Assembly: GCA_026874595.1 (NCBI GenBank)
Contig: CM049309.1
Coordinates: 74,816,426-74,880,425, forward strand
Length of the DNA stretch: 64,000 nt
Source of the DNA: Sipunculus nudus
Lineage: Eukaryota; Annelida; Sipuncula; Golfingiida; Sipunculidae
Direction: 5' to 3'
How positions within the stretch are numbered: the first letter of the stretch is position 1; every line of letters begins with the position of its first letter. A program made the translations under genes and the position numbers. The notes below the pieces were generated by a model. The model was not told the origin of the DNA. It saw nothing but the letters and a program-made list of their open reading frames with translations, and did not search any database. Below, piece after piece: positions 50,239-62,550 of the stretch.

Positions 50239-53200
50239 CTTGAGAGGTGCAAATTTACTTCAACTTCACAATTCTATGCAACAACACAGGTAATTCCTGA
50301 CTCTTAATTCACACTCTGGTAAAATTCTAATCCTCGTAAGGTCAGGTCATACATCAGTATAGTACACAGTCATTCTGTAGACTTTTTGCTTGGTCTGTTG
50401 GTCAATTTGAAATGACCAGCGTTCCATGAATATTCAGCATATGAAAGCGGGTGAATCCCTGGCTTTCAAAAGTTTTGAGTATTATAAGTTGTATACTGTC
50501 ACGGTTCACAGTTTATGACCAATCTGCAGCTCAAGCGATGATATCTTCATTGGGTTTATACTCTCTAGGTAACAGTCATGATACATAAAGGGTCCTTGTT
50601 TCTTAACCTTACCGGACCAGTGAATGTTTTGTCATACAATAGGTTCCCATTTGAGAAGCACAAGTGTGTTGGTATAGGCAGACTGTACAGAGTTACGCAA
50701 GTCATATGCCGTACGCTGTGCTACAAAGTCCATCTAGGATTAATGAGGGATAAGGTATGTAGTTAAGTTTTTAGTCGTCTGTATCTGTGATACCAGGCAG
50801 TGTCCCCTATGGTGTCACACCATATTTAGAAGTAAGTGTGTGAGAACATATCTGTAAAATATTCAAACATATTTCCTGATAACCGTCCTAGAATAATAAT
50901 CACTTACAAAAACTGTTATAACATATAACATCTGTAATAGCTGTTGAGTTAAATCACCTGCATACAATCCCCTTTTGATGTTCTTGCCACATGTGGTTTC
51001 AATGCTCTTCACATTTGTAAGTATATGTTGTTTCTGATCACTAAAGAGGACCACCGCTCTTTAAGGCCCAAATGTGTCTGACTCCATTAAATTGCTGAAC
51101 TGAATGATTGACCATCCCAGTAAGATCATGTAAGATCCATCATCAAACCATGTAACACTGACATCTTGTACTTGTTGTCTTTATTTGAACAAGAATATAT
51201 ATGACTGATATGATAATTTATGACTGACAATAATCACCACTTTACATTGCTTGCAATGAGCATTTTGTCAGGAACCACAAAACTGGGAGGAGACACTCAT
51301 TAGGGAAGGAATGCTTATTGGTTGAATAAGGTATTTTACTTAAGGATGACAATGTATGGCAACATGTGCAGGAAATGTATTTTAAAGATGATCACAGAAG
51401 TCAAATAATTGGATTTACTGGGAAATACAGGAGGAAAGCAGCTTGTTTGTTCCAGGCTTCGGCTGATTTAAATAATGGTACACACTTACAAATTTGGCTA
51501 GACTGCAGCATCAGATTTCAGAATAAAGCAGTTCATTCTTAAAGCAAGGAAAACTGGATTTCTTTATTTATTAGTATTTCACACTTGGCTGAAAGCTTCC
51601 AACAAAACTGACCACAGTTGGGCCAGGTACTGAAGCATGTAGCTATACCTAGGTACCCAATTCTGAGTATTTGTACCTGTACCTTGCTGTAATAAGAAGA
51701 ACCTGGTACCTTTGCCTAAACAATCTGTGCCTAGATAATATACTCCAGGTTAATGTGAATACTTGAAATGAATACCCCGATTGACAGATGAAAAGTATGC
51801 AATTATTAATAGTTCAAATGATTTCAAGAATTGTCTCTACCCATACCCAGGTAATTTTTAAAGTAGAGGTATTCTACTAAAGTGCTGTACCTGTACCCAA
51901 CCATCTCACAAGCAACTGTATCAAGGTACTGCTGCTTGTACCTGGTCCCCAACCTATCAACAGCATAAACTGTTAATTTGATAAAATTCAGTATCTGAAA
52001 TATGCTACATATTATTCCTTAAAAAGGTTATGCTCTCTGCTAGTTCACTTATTTTTCAAAATGGCATGCATTATATGCTGTCATAGGTTGTGGAACAGAT
52101 TACAGTGCCTATTTCAGAATAAGTTGCACTTGTTTTATTAATGTATGTTGTTATATGGGCATCACTGGCCTCTTATCAGCCGACTTCTGATAACCCCATT
52201 CATACTGTATATAACTAAATCCAGCAATACTGATTACCTTATTTGTGTAATGCTACATTTTCTTCTGTTTAGTCACGCTTGTTTCTTATCTGCAAGTAGC
52301 CACTGTTCTACTGTTGGTGTCTGTTTAATGTCCACTTAAAGGTATTACTGATGTGCTCTCCAGTATATGCTGTGGTTTTTTCATCTAATACTAACCTCAT
52401 TTCGTACCAATAAATACCTGCACACCTTTAAATCTAAACCAATTACCTCACTCAACTGCACTGTTGTTATTATAAATGTTTCCCTTCACTTCTAAACTAT
52501 ACATACATATATAACGGCCATTAACATAAGGATGTTATTTGTTTAAAGCCCACCTTTAAAGCTATCAGCTATCCTTGATCTTTATCAATACATTCCCCTT
52601 CAACAAGTATCTACTCAATATTAAATATTACAGTTATGCTGTACAATATAAGCAATGAATATTATTATTTCAACCCAATTTTTAATCCACTGATAGAAAT
52701 CATCAACTGCTTGAATATCAGAATGGAGCTACATTTAACAGTTCTAATTTTACAATATACTTTATATACTTAAATTCACAGTGAAAAAACACTTGGTAAG
52801 TATTGTCAGTTTTTTTTCTTTTGTTCTCACTTAAATGCAAAAAAACAGAGTTAATTTAAAAAGTTCATAAGTAGCCTGCTCTTGCATAACTGCATGCCAT
52901 AATAACTGTACAACTAAGTTTCTTTTATGCAGGTTTCTGATTTAGGATCTGAGGTTCCTTGTCAAGTCATCCTCATTTACAGGTTCTATAAATTATAACT
53001 GTATGTTTAAACTGTCATTGCAAGCCCAGTGAATGCTATTAGAAAATTGGTGACAAATACATTTTGTTCTGGAAATCTTCCATATGTTACATCATTAAAA
53101 CAACAAATAACAACTAATATGGACAATGCAGAAGACTAGTGATTTTTCCTTCAATGTACACAATTTCCTGGTGAGTAGATAGCAAACTATTCAGGGCAAC

Positions 53201-55560
53201 TAGTAATGATGCAGCTTTTTTTAAGCTTCTGGCATTACACTTACTGAATATGTGCTTTTGGCATAACACATATCAGCAACATATATAAGAGGAGATATCC
53301 TTTACATTGTACAAATGATGTAATGAAACTCTCCTCATGCTTTTATCACTTGTCAGGCTAAAGATTAATGATTCAGGGTTGGTGAATTTATTACTAGTCA
53401 ATGATGTAGTAAAGAAACTGTTATAACAAAAAGTTGATTGGCCAAATCCTTGCAATACAGTCCAGGTTTATTATTATTACCAAATATTTCAATGTAAGAG
53501 GACATAGGTAAAATATAAAGAATGCTGATAATGGCTGGAATACACTTACTGTTTTATGCTGGGAGCATCCTCTCATAGTATTAATACAATTAATATTCAT
53601 TTGAACAGTTTCTTTGATCTCCTTGAGCCTACCCAGCAGTATAACATAGTTAAATCTACAAGCAACAGTAATCTATGCTTAGTACTTTATCATTAGATGT
53701 GAACTATATCTGAAGCACCCTCAGAGAAAGAAACCAGTGAGTGAAAGTGAACTGCACTCTCCCCCTCTCCTCTCTCACTCTCTCTTGCCATTACAATAAC
53801 TCAAGAGTAAAAGATGCAGTGAAATTGACAAATGTAGGCATGTAATTGTTGTCAAGACTGACACATTTTCATACAAATGGTGGTATGAATATAGCTCTAG
53901 CACTGGAATAATACACTGACCATCAAGTCAGAATTCCAAAGCTACATTTACCCTTTCAATTACTGAAGGCTGCAGCTGTTGGGTTCAATGACTGTACCTC
54001 GTATTCTCACAGGTAATTCCAGTGCTTACATGGTCTTGGCAGTACAATTGTTCACAAGAACCACTGATCTATTCAGGTATTCAATGTGTTGGAAGGTAGT
54101 TATTTGTCAGCCTGGCTTCTCCAGAATTTCACAGTTGTGGGAGTATATAAACCCACCCTCAAATTTTTTGTCAATGGGGTATGATGAAAATTGATTAACA
54201 TGCAGCTTTCACTTTTGCTGAATGCTGCTTACCCCTAGTCATCAACAGCAATAGATGCAACAGACTGTAACTGAAGTTGCATAATACTGAAATATCATGA
54301 CACCTACTATATAAAATATTACATATATCAGATCCTTCACCAAAACCCTATTATTAGTGTTACATTCCACTTAAATGTATTTATACAAGTGGACTCTCGT
54401 GTTGTAATAATTTAATTTATTTCCTGACATCTGACACAAAATCTGCTGCATAGAGATAACTACTTGTTTGAAGGAAAGGTTCACTATAGGAACAAAGATA
54501 AGAATGGACAAGATTTCAATTTCAAATAACATCAATTGTATGAGAAGATTAAAACAATCTTCAATCATTTTAATGTGCTTCTTCACTTTCTTAACTTAAT
54601 GTAAAAGCTACTAAAAAAACTACATTTAATTTTGATATAATGGAAATCATGACTTTTCTATTAAGTTCAATGTTTTAATATCTTATTATATCTAATGACT
54701 GTTATAACTTATAATCCCATGATTCTTAAACAACTGATTTTTAAATATGTCTTAATAAACAACTGGAGACTGGCCTCCCAGTACCCTGCTACCATAACCC
54801 AGTATGCTTATGGCTATGAATTCTTGATTGAGTTGATTGGTATATATTATAAATGTATAAAATACAAAGCAGACAAGTGAAATACACATGTATTTAACTG
54901 AAAACCTTCCCCCTCTGGGTCATATATTGTCATATATTGTCTAAGCTTAACTTTTTATTTTTTAAATATTTTCCCATCAAATTGAAATTGAAAGTTGTTC
55001 TTTATTATGGCTGGCAACCCTGTATTATTCTCTATATTAATTTTTGGTTGATGCTGAGGAGGAAAATGGAATGCACTGTAGCTTCAGCAGGAATGTCTAT
55101 AAATGTCAAATAAATCATAAAGCCTGTGAACTCAGAAAATCATTCGACAGGAAAACTACGGTAGAACCTTTGTGTACATCAAGTGAGTGGAACATACCTT
55201 GATTCAGATGGCAAACTCAAATAATAATCATCTCTGATAGAAATCACAGACATTATATCTTATATTTATACAGACAAAAAACATGACCTGTTTGAGAACT
55301 CGCAGTTAACTGCTTTGCTGAAATACTCCAGAAGCAGTGGTTAACAGCTGAGAAATCACAGATACCATCAGACTAGACTGGCGATAAAATCACACACCCA
55401 TCATGGAGGACTCATAGCAATATATATGTGTTTATAGCTATTCTTCTTTTCCGACACAATAACAAAACTATACTTTATACTCAACAATATTTTAGATACT
55501 TAAATTGTCTGTTCCCCATGGGTCGGCATCAGAAAATCAATTCAAATATTTATTGGTTTG
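50239..55560 (-). other. Intron and possible promoter of the 50208-50238 exon; no gene
   Basis: If the exon at 50208-50238 is real, its promoter lies in the first few hundred bases here. I see no confident TATA box or initiator. The remainder is AT-rich, with a CT-rich patch at about 53757-53786 and ordinary intron sequence. Confidence 0.4.
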
Positions 55561-55564
55561 AACT

Positions 55565-55588
55565 AAAGGCCTGTTCAGACAGGCCTTT
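55565..55588. other. Perfect 10-bp hairpin followed by T run
   Basis: AAAGGCCTGT pairs with ACAGGCCTTT around the loop TCAG, and Ts follow. It marks the left edge of the CGCAGC-rich repeats at 55619 and may be an element end. A bacterial-type terminator makes no sense in this genome. Confidence 0.6.
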
Positions 55589-55618
55589 TTTCAATATTGT
55601 TCAGTTACTAATAAGCCT

Positions 55619-55897
55619 TCTCGCACACTTCCTGCAGCCTTGCACACTTTCTGCAGCTTCTCGCACACTTTCCCGCAGCTTTGCAGCAACCTTGCAGCAA
55701 GGTCACAATTTGCCATGCAAATTAGTTTGCGGCAACCTTGCTGCAGGCTTGCTGCAACCAATGTTCCCGCAGCCCTTTTCCCGCAGCCTTCTTGCACACT
55801 TTCCCGCAATCTTCTCGCACACTTCCTGCAGCCTTGCACACTTTCTGCAGCTTCTCGCACACTTTCCCGCAGCCTTCTCGCACACTTTCCCGCAGCA
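55619..55897. repeat. CGCAGC-rich tandem repeats, about 22-bp unit
   Basis: The unit TTCTCGCACACTTTCCCGCA, plus GC, recurs about eight times with variants such as TTGCACACTTTCTGCAGC. A block of about 60 bp is duplicated almost exactly 194 bp apart (TCGCACACTTCCTGCAG at 55621 and 55815). Between the two lie GCAGCAACCTTGCAGCAAGG-like palindromic pieces. Frames open on both strands here are repeat artefacts. Confidence 0.88.
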
Positions 55898-57008
55898 GGG
55901 GCCAATTAGATAGCAGCCATGATATGTATAAACAATAGCACGTGGGCTCAGTTATTGTGTACAAGCAGACATGCCATGTCATTAGTCAGTGACTGTCTCT
56001 GCTCCAAATATAAATGCAGGTACTCAACAGAACAAGCTCTCATGAAACTCCATTTAATTTGCACATACAATTAAACCTTAATCCATAATGCCTTTAAATA
56101 TAAACAAAACTTAATCAAGCTTTGTTAGAAATTACACCTTGATGAATATGAATCAGAGTACACACTACACAGTCACACGAATCCTGCATGATTCGTGTAG
56201 CTACATAGCTGAATAAAAGTTCTGGGTGAGTATATTGTCAGGCCAAGGACTGGAAACATGAACCACAAAGTGACATTGGGTTACTTCAATATTGTTAGGA
56301 ATTTCCCCTTTACTTAGGGTGACATCTATAGACATAAGTCAAACAGAATTTAGCAAATCAACTTTAAATGAAGCTTAGCCTGAGAATTTTAAAGTTTGTG
56401 TGAAGATGAAAACAAAACCTTATTTAAAGTTACTGTTTCATATTCAAATCAATAAAACTCAAAATGCATTGGAGTTCAATAAATGCATGATATACACGTT
56501 AACCAGAGAATTGTTTTCATGCTGCCTTTGATATATCTGCCTTCCAGCTTGAAAACATCTTTCAATCCCACCATTAATCTTAGACTTAGTTTTTACTTTT
56601 CCACAAAATAAAATTTAATACTACACTTTCTGTGTATAAAATTACTTAAGGGAAAAATCAATCTTATCAGTGCTGGGCAGCCCTTTATCAATGCTTGCTG
56701 CGGCATCCCTTAGGGTACAAATATGTAGTTCAAACTTACTGGTGGTAGTAACATAACACCCTCTCTTTGTTCCTCCCATCAACTAATTGTATGTTCTAAT
56801 TAATCCAATGAGTCCTCTGAACATGCTGGATCTGTTGAATGTTACTCTTACTTGAGCTATTTGGCACAGATCTTCATATTTTTAGAAGAGCTAACAAAGC
56901 ACTGTCTTTTACTAATTTTGCAAAAATGGCTGCCTTTCCCTCCAAAATCAGTTTAGCCAATCACAGCAGGGTAAGACAGGAAATAGTAGAGCAAATAAAA
57001 CTGTGAAA

Positions 57009-57250
57009 GACTGCGGCTAGCCGAAACCCTCCCGCAGCCTTCCTGCGCACAGCATCCAGTTAACTCTATGAGACTGCGGCTAGCCGCAATCCTCCCGCAG
57101 CCTTCCTGCGCACAGCATCCAGTTAACTCTATGAGGCTGCGGCTAGCCGCAACCCTCCCCTAGCCTTCCTGCACACAGTATTAAAATACTCTATAGGACT
57201 GCGGCTAGCCGCAACCCTCCCGCAACCTTCCAGCACACAATTCAGATTTG
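57009..57250. repeat. 63-bp tandem repeat, four copies, with GCGGCTAGCCGC
   Basis: CTGCGGCTAGCCGCAACCCT starts units at 57011, 57074, 57137 and 57199; later parts share CAGCCTTCCTGCGCACAG. Copies one and two are nearly identical; three and four have drifted. The 12-mer GCGGCTAGCCGC is a perfect palindrome. The text is related to the repeats at 55619-55897. Confidence 0.92.
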
Positions 57251-57432
57251 CTGCACACTTTCCTGCAGCCTTTGCCAGGCAGCGGGAAGCATGCAACTAG
57301 CCGCAGCCTTCCTGCACACTCTTCTTGCAGCCTATTTTGGTTTCTGCTGCTTTGCAGCACGGTTGCAGCAAAGCAGCGGCAAACTTTTCATTTTGCTAAG
57401 GGGTGCTTTCCGTCTCTGTATTATAGAGACGG
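57251..57432. repeat. CGCAGC-type tail with terminal hairpin
   Basis: The region continues the TTCCTGCACAC and GCAGCC words, then has TTTGCAGCACGGTTGCAGCA. It ends with CCGTCTCT (57410-57417) that pairs perfectly with AGAGACGG (57425-57432). It may be the far end of the same element family that begins near 55565 or 57009. Confidence 0.6.
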
Positions 57433-60238
57433 ACACTCTGTCTATCCAATGACCAGTTTTAGAGTTATTAATCAAGGTAACTGACCTAACTGAAAGTTTA
57501 ATCCAATTTGGCAGTGAATCTGATCTTGAAACAGTAATGTTATCAGCTAAATTTCCTGCCATTAATTAGTCTTTGGTTATTTCATTATATGGTAATTGCT
57601 ATGTATTAACACCTGGATGGTTAATATTCACTTACGCTTATTTTTGTTTATATGAAATATCCGTCTGCACACACAGTGAATAGCTGATACCTGAGCTACC
57701 TGAAGCCACTGGATCAGACACACCTGTTTTGAACCTGTCAATGTGGTCTGGAAGGCAGCCAAGATCATTTAACAAACACCACACTGCATTCTTTCACTGG
57801 GGTAAATCCCTTGCAGAAATCCTCCACCAACATGTATGACTAGAACCTGTCTAAATACTCAGGCAGGTAGGCTTTGCATGGCTGATATGTGTCTTTGATC
57901 TAACAGGTGGCCATTCAGAAGAGAATCAGCATGGCACCATGGCTAAAGACTCCACACAGTGCTACTCCCATGTAACTATTTGTAACTGTGTCATTAAGTT
58001 TAATTGTTTCCTCCCTGCTTTCTTTATACATTTCAGGTAGCTATTATTATCATTTTCTTAATACACTCATGTGTTGTCTTTTTTATTTCACAGATATATT
58101 TGTGATCATGTTATCAAGTAAACTACCCAACTCCCCTCCCCAAAGACTACTGTTTTCCTCAGACATTTTAGGTTGTTAGATGACAAAAAATCTTGGGCTT
58201 ACATCGAACATCAACATTTAAGGTTGTCCAGTCATTACTATATACATGAAGCAGTGCCCTTTTTAAATTGATAACCCATGGGCCATCACAATATTACAGC
58301 AAAAACTATTAAGTAAGATGAATGAGAATGATATTTCATAATCTAAGCTTTTAATGTATATTTGTTAAAGAGCTAAATAAATCTGCATTTAATCCTCTGG
58401 GAAATGATTTTCCCATTGATCATATCTGACTCTAAATAGTACATGAATAAGTAAACTCTCATGTTGACAATGAATTAAGTCATATTATCTCACTAAATTA
58501 TAAATACAAGCTCGACAGCACATAAACATATGAATTACTACAGGCATGACACACACGCCCTGTGTCATCTCCAAAAATAGGATGACCAATTTGCATTCAT
58601 GATGTCTGTCATGCTATTCAGGAATAAATGATGCCATGATGGGAACAATAAGGAACTGATGGTTACTCATACATGTTTCTGTGGAACTGCAACTCCATAA
58701 CTCTTTGCACATATGACTCAAGCTCAACTTAATTGTTCTTCAAAATCTATCTGGATCCTTCCTTGCGGTTTTTATAATATATCCATAAATACTAAACAAC
58801 GGAACTTGATGATGATTTTTATTATATCAAAGGTTTTCAGTTATTTAAACTGCATACACAAACCTGAAACTAGCAGGTTCCATAGGGGTACATGTGATAA
58901 TGTACAAACAAAATCATAAAATGGATCAGGGATATATTGTATGTGATATATATGCATTTCATAGAAAATACTTTTGGAACATGTGGAAATATATTATTTA
59001 AAATAAAGACTGTATTTTATGTGAGATACTAAGTATCTCATTCATACAAAAAAATAGAAAAATTAAAACTTAAAATTCAAACAGAGATTGTAGCAATAAG
59101 GCTCACCCCATACAAAGTTCCTTGGTGATTAATGAACCTGGGCTATATGGTAAACAATAACACCTGAACTTGCATTATACACCTAGTCTGTGTACACATT
59201 ATTTTAGCTAGTGCATGATATGCTTGCTTGAGCCATGCAGCAATCTTTTAACATGTATGAGCTAGATCTCAAGTCTTATCCTCATTTGTTCATGCTCCAA
59301 ATACTGTCCATGGCATTGTTTTCTGAAGCAGCTAATAAGAAGACAATACTAAGGTTTCTATATTGGCATATATAAATACATCACTATTATAGAGACACCA
59401 AATATATTTATATTTTACTCACTTAATTCAAAATCTGTTATGTGGTCTGCTACATTAATTTAACAATTCTTTGTGTTTAAGGCATGATTTAACAGTTTTT
59501 GCATTAGAAATCTGAAATAATTCTGCAAGGACTCAACACCAATATTATATTAACCATTATGATAAATGATAATAAATACTTCAAGCATACATGGATCAGT
59601 GTCTTGGTGTTGGTGAAGAGTTTCCATCCCCCCTTCGATTTTATAAAAAATATGTACTGTATATGTATGGAGAAAATACGACTATACAAGGAGGCTTGGT
59701 GTTGAATAACCAGATTTTTTTCAGTCAGTACATCATGTTGAGACAGAGTGTAATAATATGTGCATTCATGCATAACTACAAGACCAACAGTTTAAAAAAA
59801 AAGGGCCAAGCCCTGAACCAGGGTCTGTCAACACCTAGCTTTGCAGAATACTATTATTAAACAGGAGACAACTATTTTACTGTAGGATAAAATATGGGAG
59901 CTTCACATGTTATACGTATCCTAATGGAAATTGATATATATAGAGCACAAAACCACAGAATGTGAAGATACATCATATTCCTCATTATGCTTTCTTCACC
60001 TGAACACAAACAATCATGGATGAGGAAACATGTACATTAACATACTGGTGCTCACACCATGTACACCTGTCCAGTGAAATGCTGTATTTCTTTTCCAACA
60101 TTCCATAACACAACACATAAAACCCTAGGACACTCATCAGTCCAATAAGAACCAAATTTCAGGGGTTTTCTTCAAGTGTTTTCCTTTCTTAAACATGGCC
60201 TGTCAGTTACTCAGTATGATGAAATTTGAATTACATAC
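57433..60238 (-). other. Intron after the first coding exon; no gene
   Basis: The sequence is plain AT-rich intron without coding signals or clear repeats, reaching up to the donor at 60238. Confidence 0.5.
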
Positions 60239-60374
60239 CTTTCTCCTGATTATAATTCATGTCAACCTTTGTCGGGTGAAGCGTGTCACCTATAATCTCC
60301 CCCTCTTCATAAAACTCGTAATCCTCATCGGCATAGTCGGGTTCCCCCAAATCCGCCTGATTATCATGCCACAT
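60239..60374 (-). CDS. First coding exon of the long isoform (45 residues plus one base)
   Basis: The exon begins ATGTGGCATGATAATC and encodes an acidic, disordered-looking N-terminus (MWHDNQADLGEPDYADED and onward, with a run of Glu and Asp up to about residue 30). It ends in QEK plus one base at the donor AAAG|GTATGT, so it leaves phase 1. The exon at 47793 starts with the two bases that complete that codon as Gly. Reading upstream from the ATG in the same frame, a TAA lies about 45 nt away, so this ATG is the natural start unless a 5' splice intervenes. An acceptor-like CAG lies between that stop and the ATG, so part of the upstream sequence may be a 5' UTR exon. The peptide resembles no domain I know. 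The support is the exact phase match and a good donor. Confidence 0.75.
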
Positions 60375-61210
60375 GGTAAATTTGTTTATCTCCAAATGCC
60401 AACCAACACAAACACTGCCAGGTTACTCCCAACTCTAAAACACCTGACTGGGATGTTGTGTTTGAAGTGTTGTCTATTCACTATTGTTGGCCAGCCCACC
60501 TGAGTGCAAGCTACAGACCCTCCAAGGCCAGGTGGGCACAGGTACAAGTCTATAACTGACACTGCACACCCATGAGACACTACCTACACACATCATCCCT
60601 GGGTAGAGACTCAAAAGACGCAGAGAGGACTTCATATGCATACTGTGCACCTGTGTGCTGGAGCGTGAAGGGGGTCACCCTGCAATTCCAATGACAGGGA
60701 GTCTATTCGTGTATATACTGTTAGCATATATAACCTATTTAAACTGAACCTGGGTCACCTGAGGCCAGCAGGATATAGCACCAATGCACACAGGCACAGT
60801 GACCCTTAAAGCTGAAAAACAACATTCACCACCAAGCTGTGAATTGTAAATATCTCAATCTTCTCTATCTTGATGGTTTGAATGCTGGATAGTGAAAGTG
60901 ATTTTGGGCCCAGGTACCTGTGAGGTACAAGCCTGAGGCTATTAATGAACCTTACACAATACACAGGGATCATATTACAGGAGTCTGACAGCAGGTCCTT
61001 TACTTTCTCTACATAATAATGAGGATGGAGATGATTAAGCCTTGGCGTCTCTATAAACTGCTTATGGCCTAAGCCTATATTTAGCCTGTGACATGAACAG
61101 AAAGACTAACATGACTCTCAGTGTGTGAGGAAAAAGTCCAAGAAAGAAAGAACACACAGGTGTGTCACTGAATGAAGAAGTAAAAGAGTTGAATGAATGA
61201 ATCAGTGAGA
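60375..61210 (-). promoter_or_regulatory. Likely 5' UTR and promoter region of the long isoform
   Basis: The sequence directly upstream of the first coding ATG on the minus strand should hold the 5' UTR or a 5' splice acceptor, and perhaps the promoter. I could not identify a TATA box or initiator. It is flanked by a polypurine tract at 61211-61516. Confidence 0.35.
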
Positions 61211-61516
61211 AAGCAAGACAGGAAAGGGAAAGGAGAACTTTTGGAAGGAATGGGGAGATGAAGGGAGTGAGAGAAGGAAAAAGAGTATTTATAGGGAACG
61301 AGAGAAAAGGAGAATTATGGAAGAGAGAAATGAAGGGAGAGAGAGAGAGGGAAGAAGAAGGAAAAGAGAAAGAGGGATAGATAGGGGAGGAGAAATTTAA
61401 GAAGGATCAAGGGAGGAGGGAAAGGAAAGACAGAAGACAGGAAGGAAGAGAAAAAATAAGAAGGGGGAGAGGGAAGAAAGGAGGGAGGGAAAATAGAAGA
61501 AAAAAAGGTGAAAAGG
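61211..61516. repeat. Polypurine tract (GA-rich on plus strand), about 300 bp
   Basis: Almost every base is A or G, with GAGAGAGAGAG, GGAAGAAGAAGG and GGAGGGAGGG words. On the minus strand it is a CT tract lying 0.8-1.1 kb upstream of the first ATG. The open frame it gives on the minus strand (Ser/Phe/Leu/Pro-rich) is compositional only. Confidence 0.9.
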
Positions 61517-62374
61517 CAGACATCTGATGCACATGGGTGGATATTCGTGTATAAAGACAGATACAGTGTTGGAGAGAAAAGGAAAAAGACACTTTCATGG
61601 TGGCAATATTTCATCTGATATGACAAAACACTTACAGAAGGAGTGAGTATATGGGCTTTACAAACCGAGAAAATAGCGCGTGCAAAATGTTACTGAGATT
61701 TGCAGTAATTAAAATGAATATAAGAAGCAAAATTATGCTCTCCTCATGAATACAATGGCTACAATTTGGCAGTAACCTAAATATGGATTCCCCTAAATTA
61801 GACATTTTTACAGCCCTGTTGGCTCTTTAATCACAAACTGTACACTTGTCTGTATAAACTATCGATGGAGGGGAGAATCCATTGTATGTTAATTATGTGT
61901 CTGTTTGTGAATTATTAATTTTTGTTTATGTTATATAATTTTTACTTGAAAGCTACCTTGCAGGTTGTATGTAAAAATAACTAAGCATACAAATGTCAAG
62001 TAAAATTGTTGTATGCAAAATAAACCAAATAAATTTTAACATTTGTTTGTATTTCTTTATCAACAAATTACAGGGTCAGCAGTCTAAGCCATTTAGGGTT
62101 TTAGACTACTGTATAGGGACAGAAATTTGCAGCTCTTTTCATTTTTTTCTTTTTATTATAGATAAAAATAATTTTCTAGTATTTGATATGCATGAGTGAC
62201 AAGTTGTATATTATGGAGTTATCTTGTGTTTTTACCATTAATTTCATCATTTAATATCATACCAAAACAGGCTTTACATTAAAATATGCTTGTATGGGTT
62301 GACTTCTGTTGGATATATACAGAGTTTTTAGACTTCCATGCATGAATTTATAGGCTGATTTTCATGTTTATACA
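61517..62374. other. Upstream flank; nothing recognised
   Basis: This is AT-rich sequence without repeat structure or coding signal. Confidence 0.5.
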
Positions 62375-62550
62375 CCAGGGGGGATCTAGGATTTAGGAAA
62401 AGGGGGGGTCCAACACAGAAGGACTAATGAAAACCCTGAAAAAAAGGTCCCAAGGTCTGGAAAAGGGGCGGAAGCCAGGCAACATAATTTTGTCTGAAAC
62501 CCTTAAAAAAGGTTGCTTCGGATGAAAAAAGGGGGGTCTGGACCCCCTGG
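62375..62550. mobile_element. Possible small inverted-repeat element, 176 bp
   Basis: CCAGGGGG at the left end mirrors CCCCCTGG at the right. Inside are GGGGGGTCC and GGACCCCC pairs and runs of AAAAGGGG. The style matches short dispersed elements of marine invertebrates, but the terminal repeat is only 8 bp and no target duplication is visible. Confidence 0.4.

Larger units (their letters stand above)
4819..60374 (-). other. Gene span: MISP/AKAP2-C-like scaffold protein, four-exon main form
   Basis: This entry covers the coding span of the only gene I can support. Exons at 60374-60239, 47793-47060, 13146-11699 and 4948-4819 have matching phases (1, 0 and 2 at the three junctions). They total 2448 nt, a continuous 815-codon frame ending in TAA. 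Each acceptor has a pyrimidine tract and AG, and each donor begins GTAAG, GTAAT or GTATG. The protein carries six copies of a charged helical module, such as TPIEREIRLAREREEEFRR near residue 570, separated by Pro/Ser-rich linkers. That arrangement is characteristic of the MISP and AKAP2 C-terminal family, whose vertebrate members bind actin or act as cortical and PKA scaffolds. Actin binding or PKA anchoring here is inferred from the family only; I could not identify an RII-binding helix. Three further start exons at 50238, 48530 and 46448 fit the frame. Confidence 0.85.

Noticed and set aside
55199-55257. ATG-started peptide MSVISIRDDYYLSLPSES on the minus strand with donor CAAG|GTATGT
   Set aside because: It ends in phase 2 and no downstream exon near it accepts that phase; it could at best be untranslated.
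55428-55913. 161-codon open frame rich in HF, AAS and LAHF
   Set aside because: It is a reading of the CGCAGC-type tandem repeats; frames are open on both strands there.
61315-61626. 103-codon Ser/Phe/Leu/Pro-rich frame
   Set aside because: It is the pyrimidine strand of the polypurine tract.
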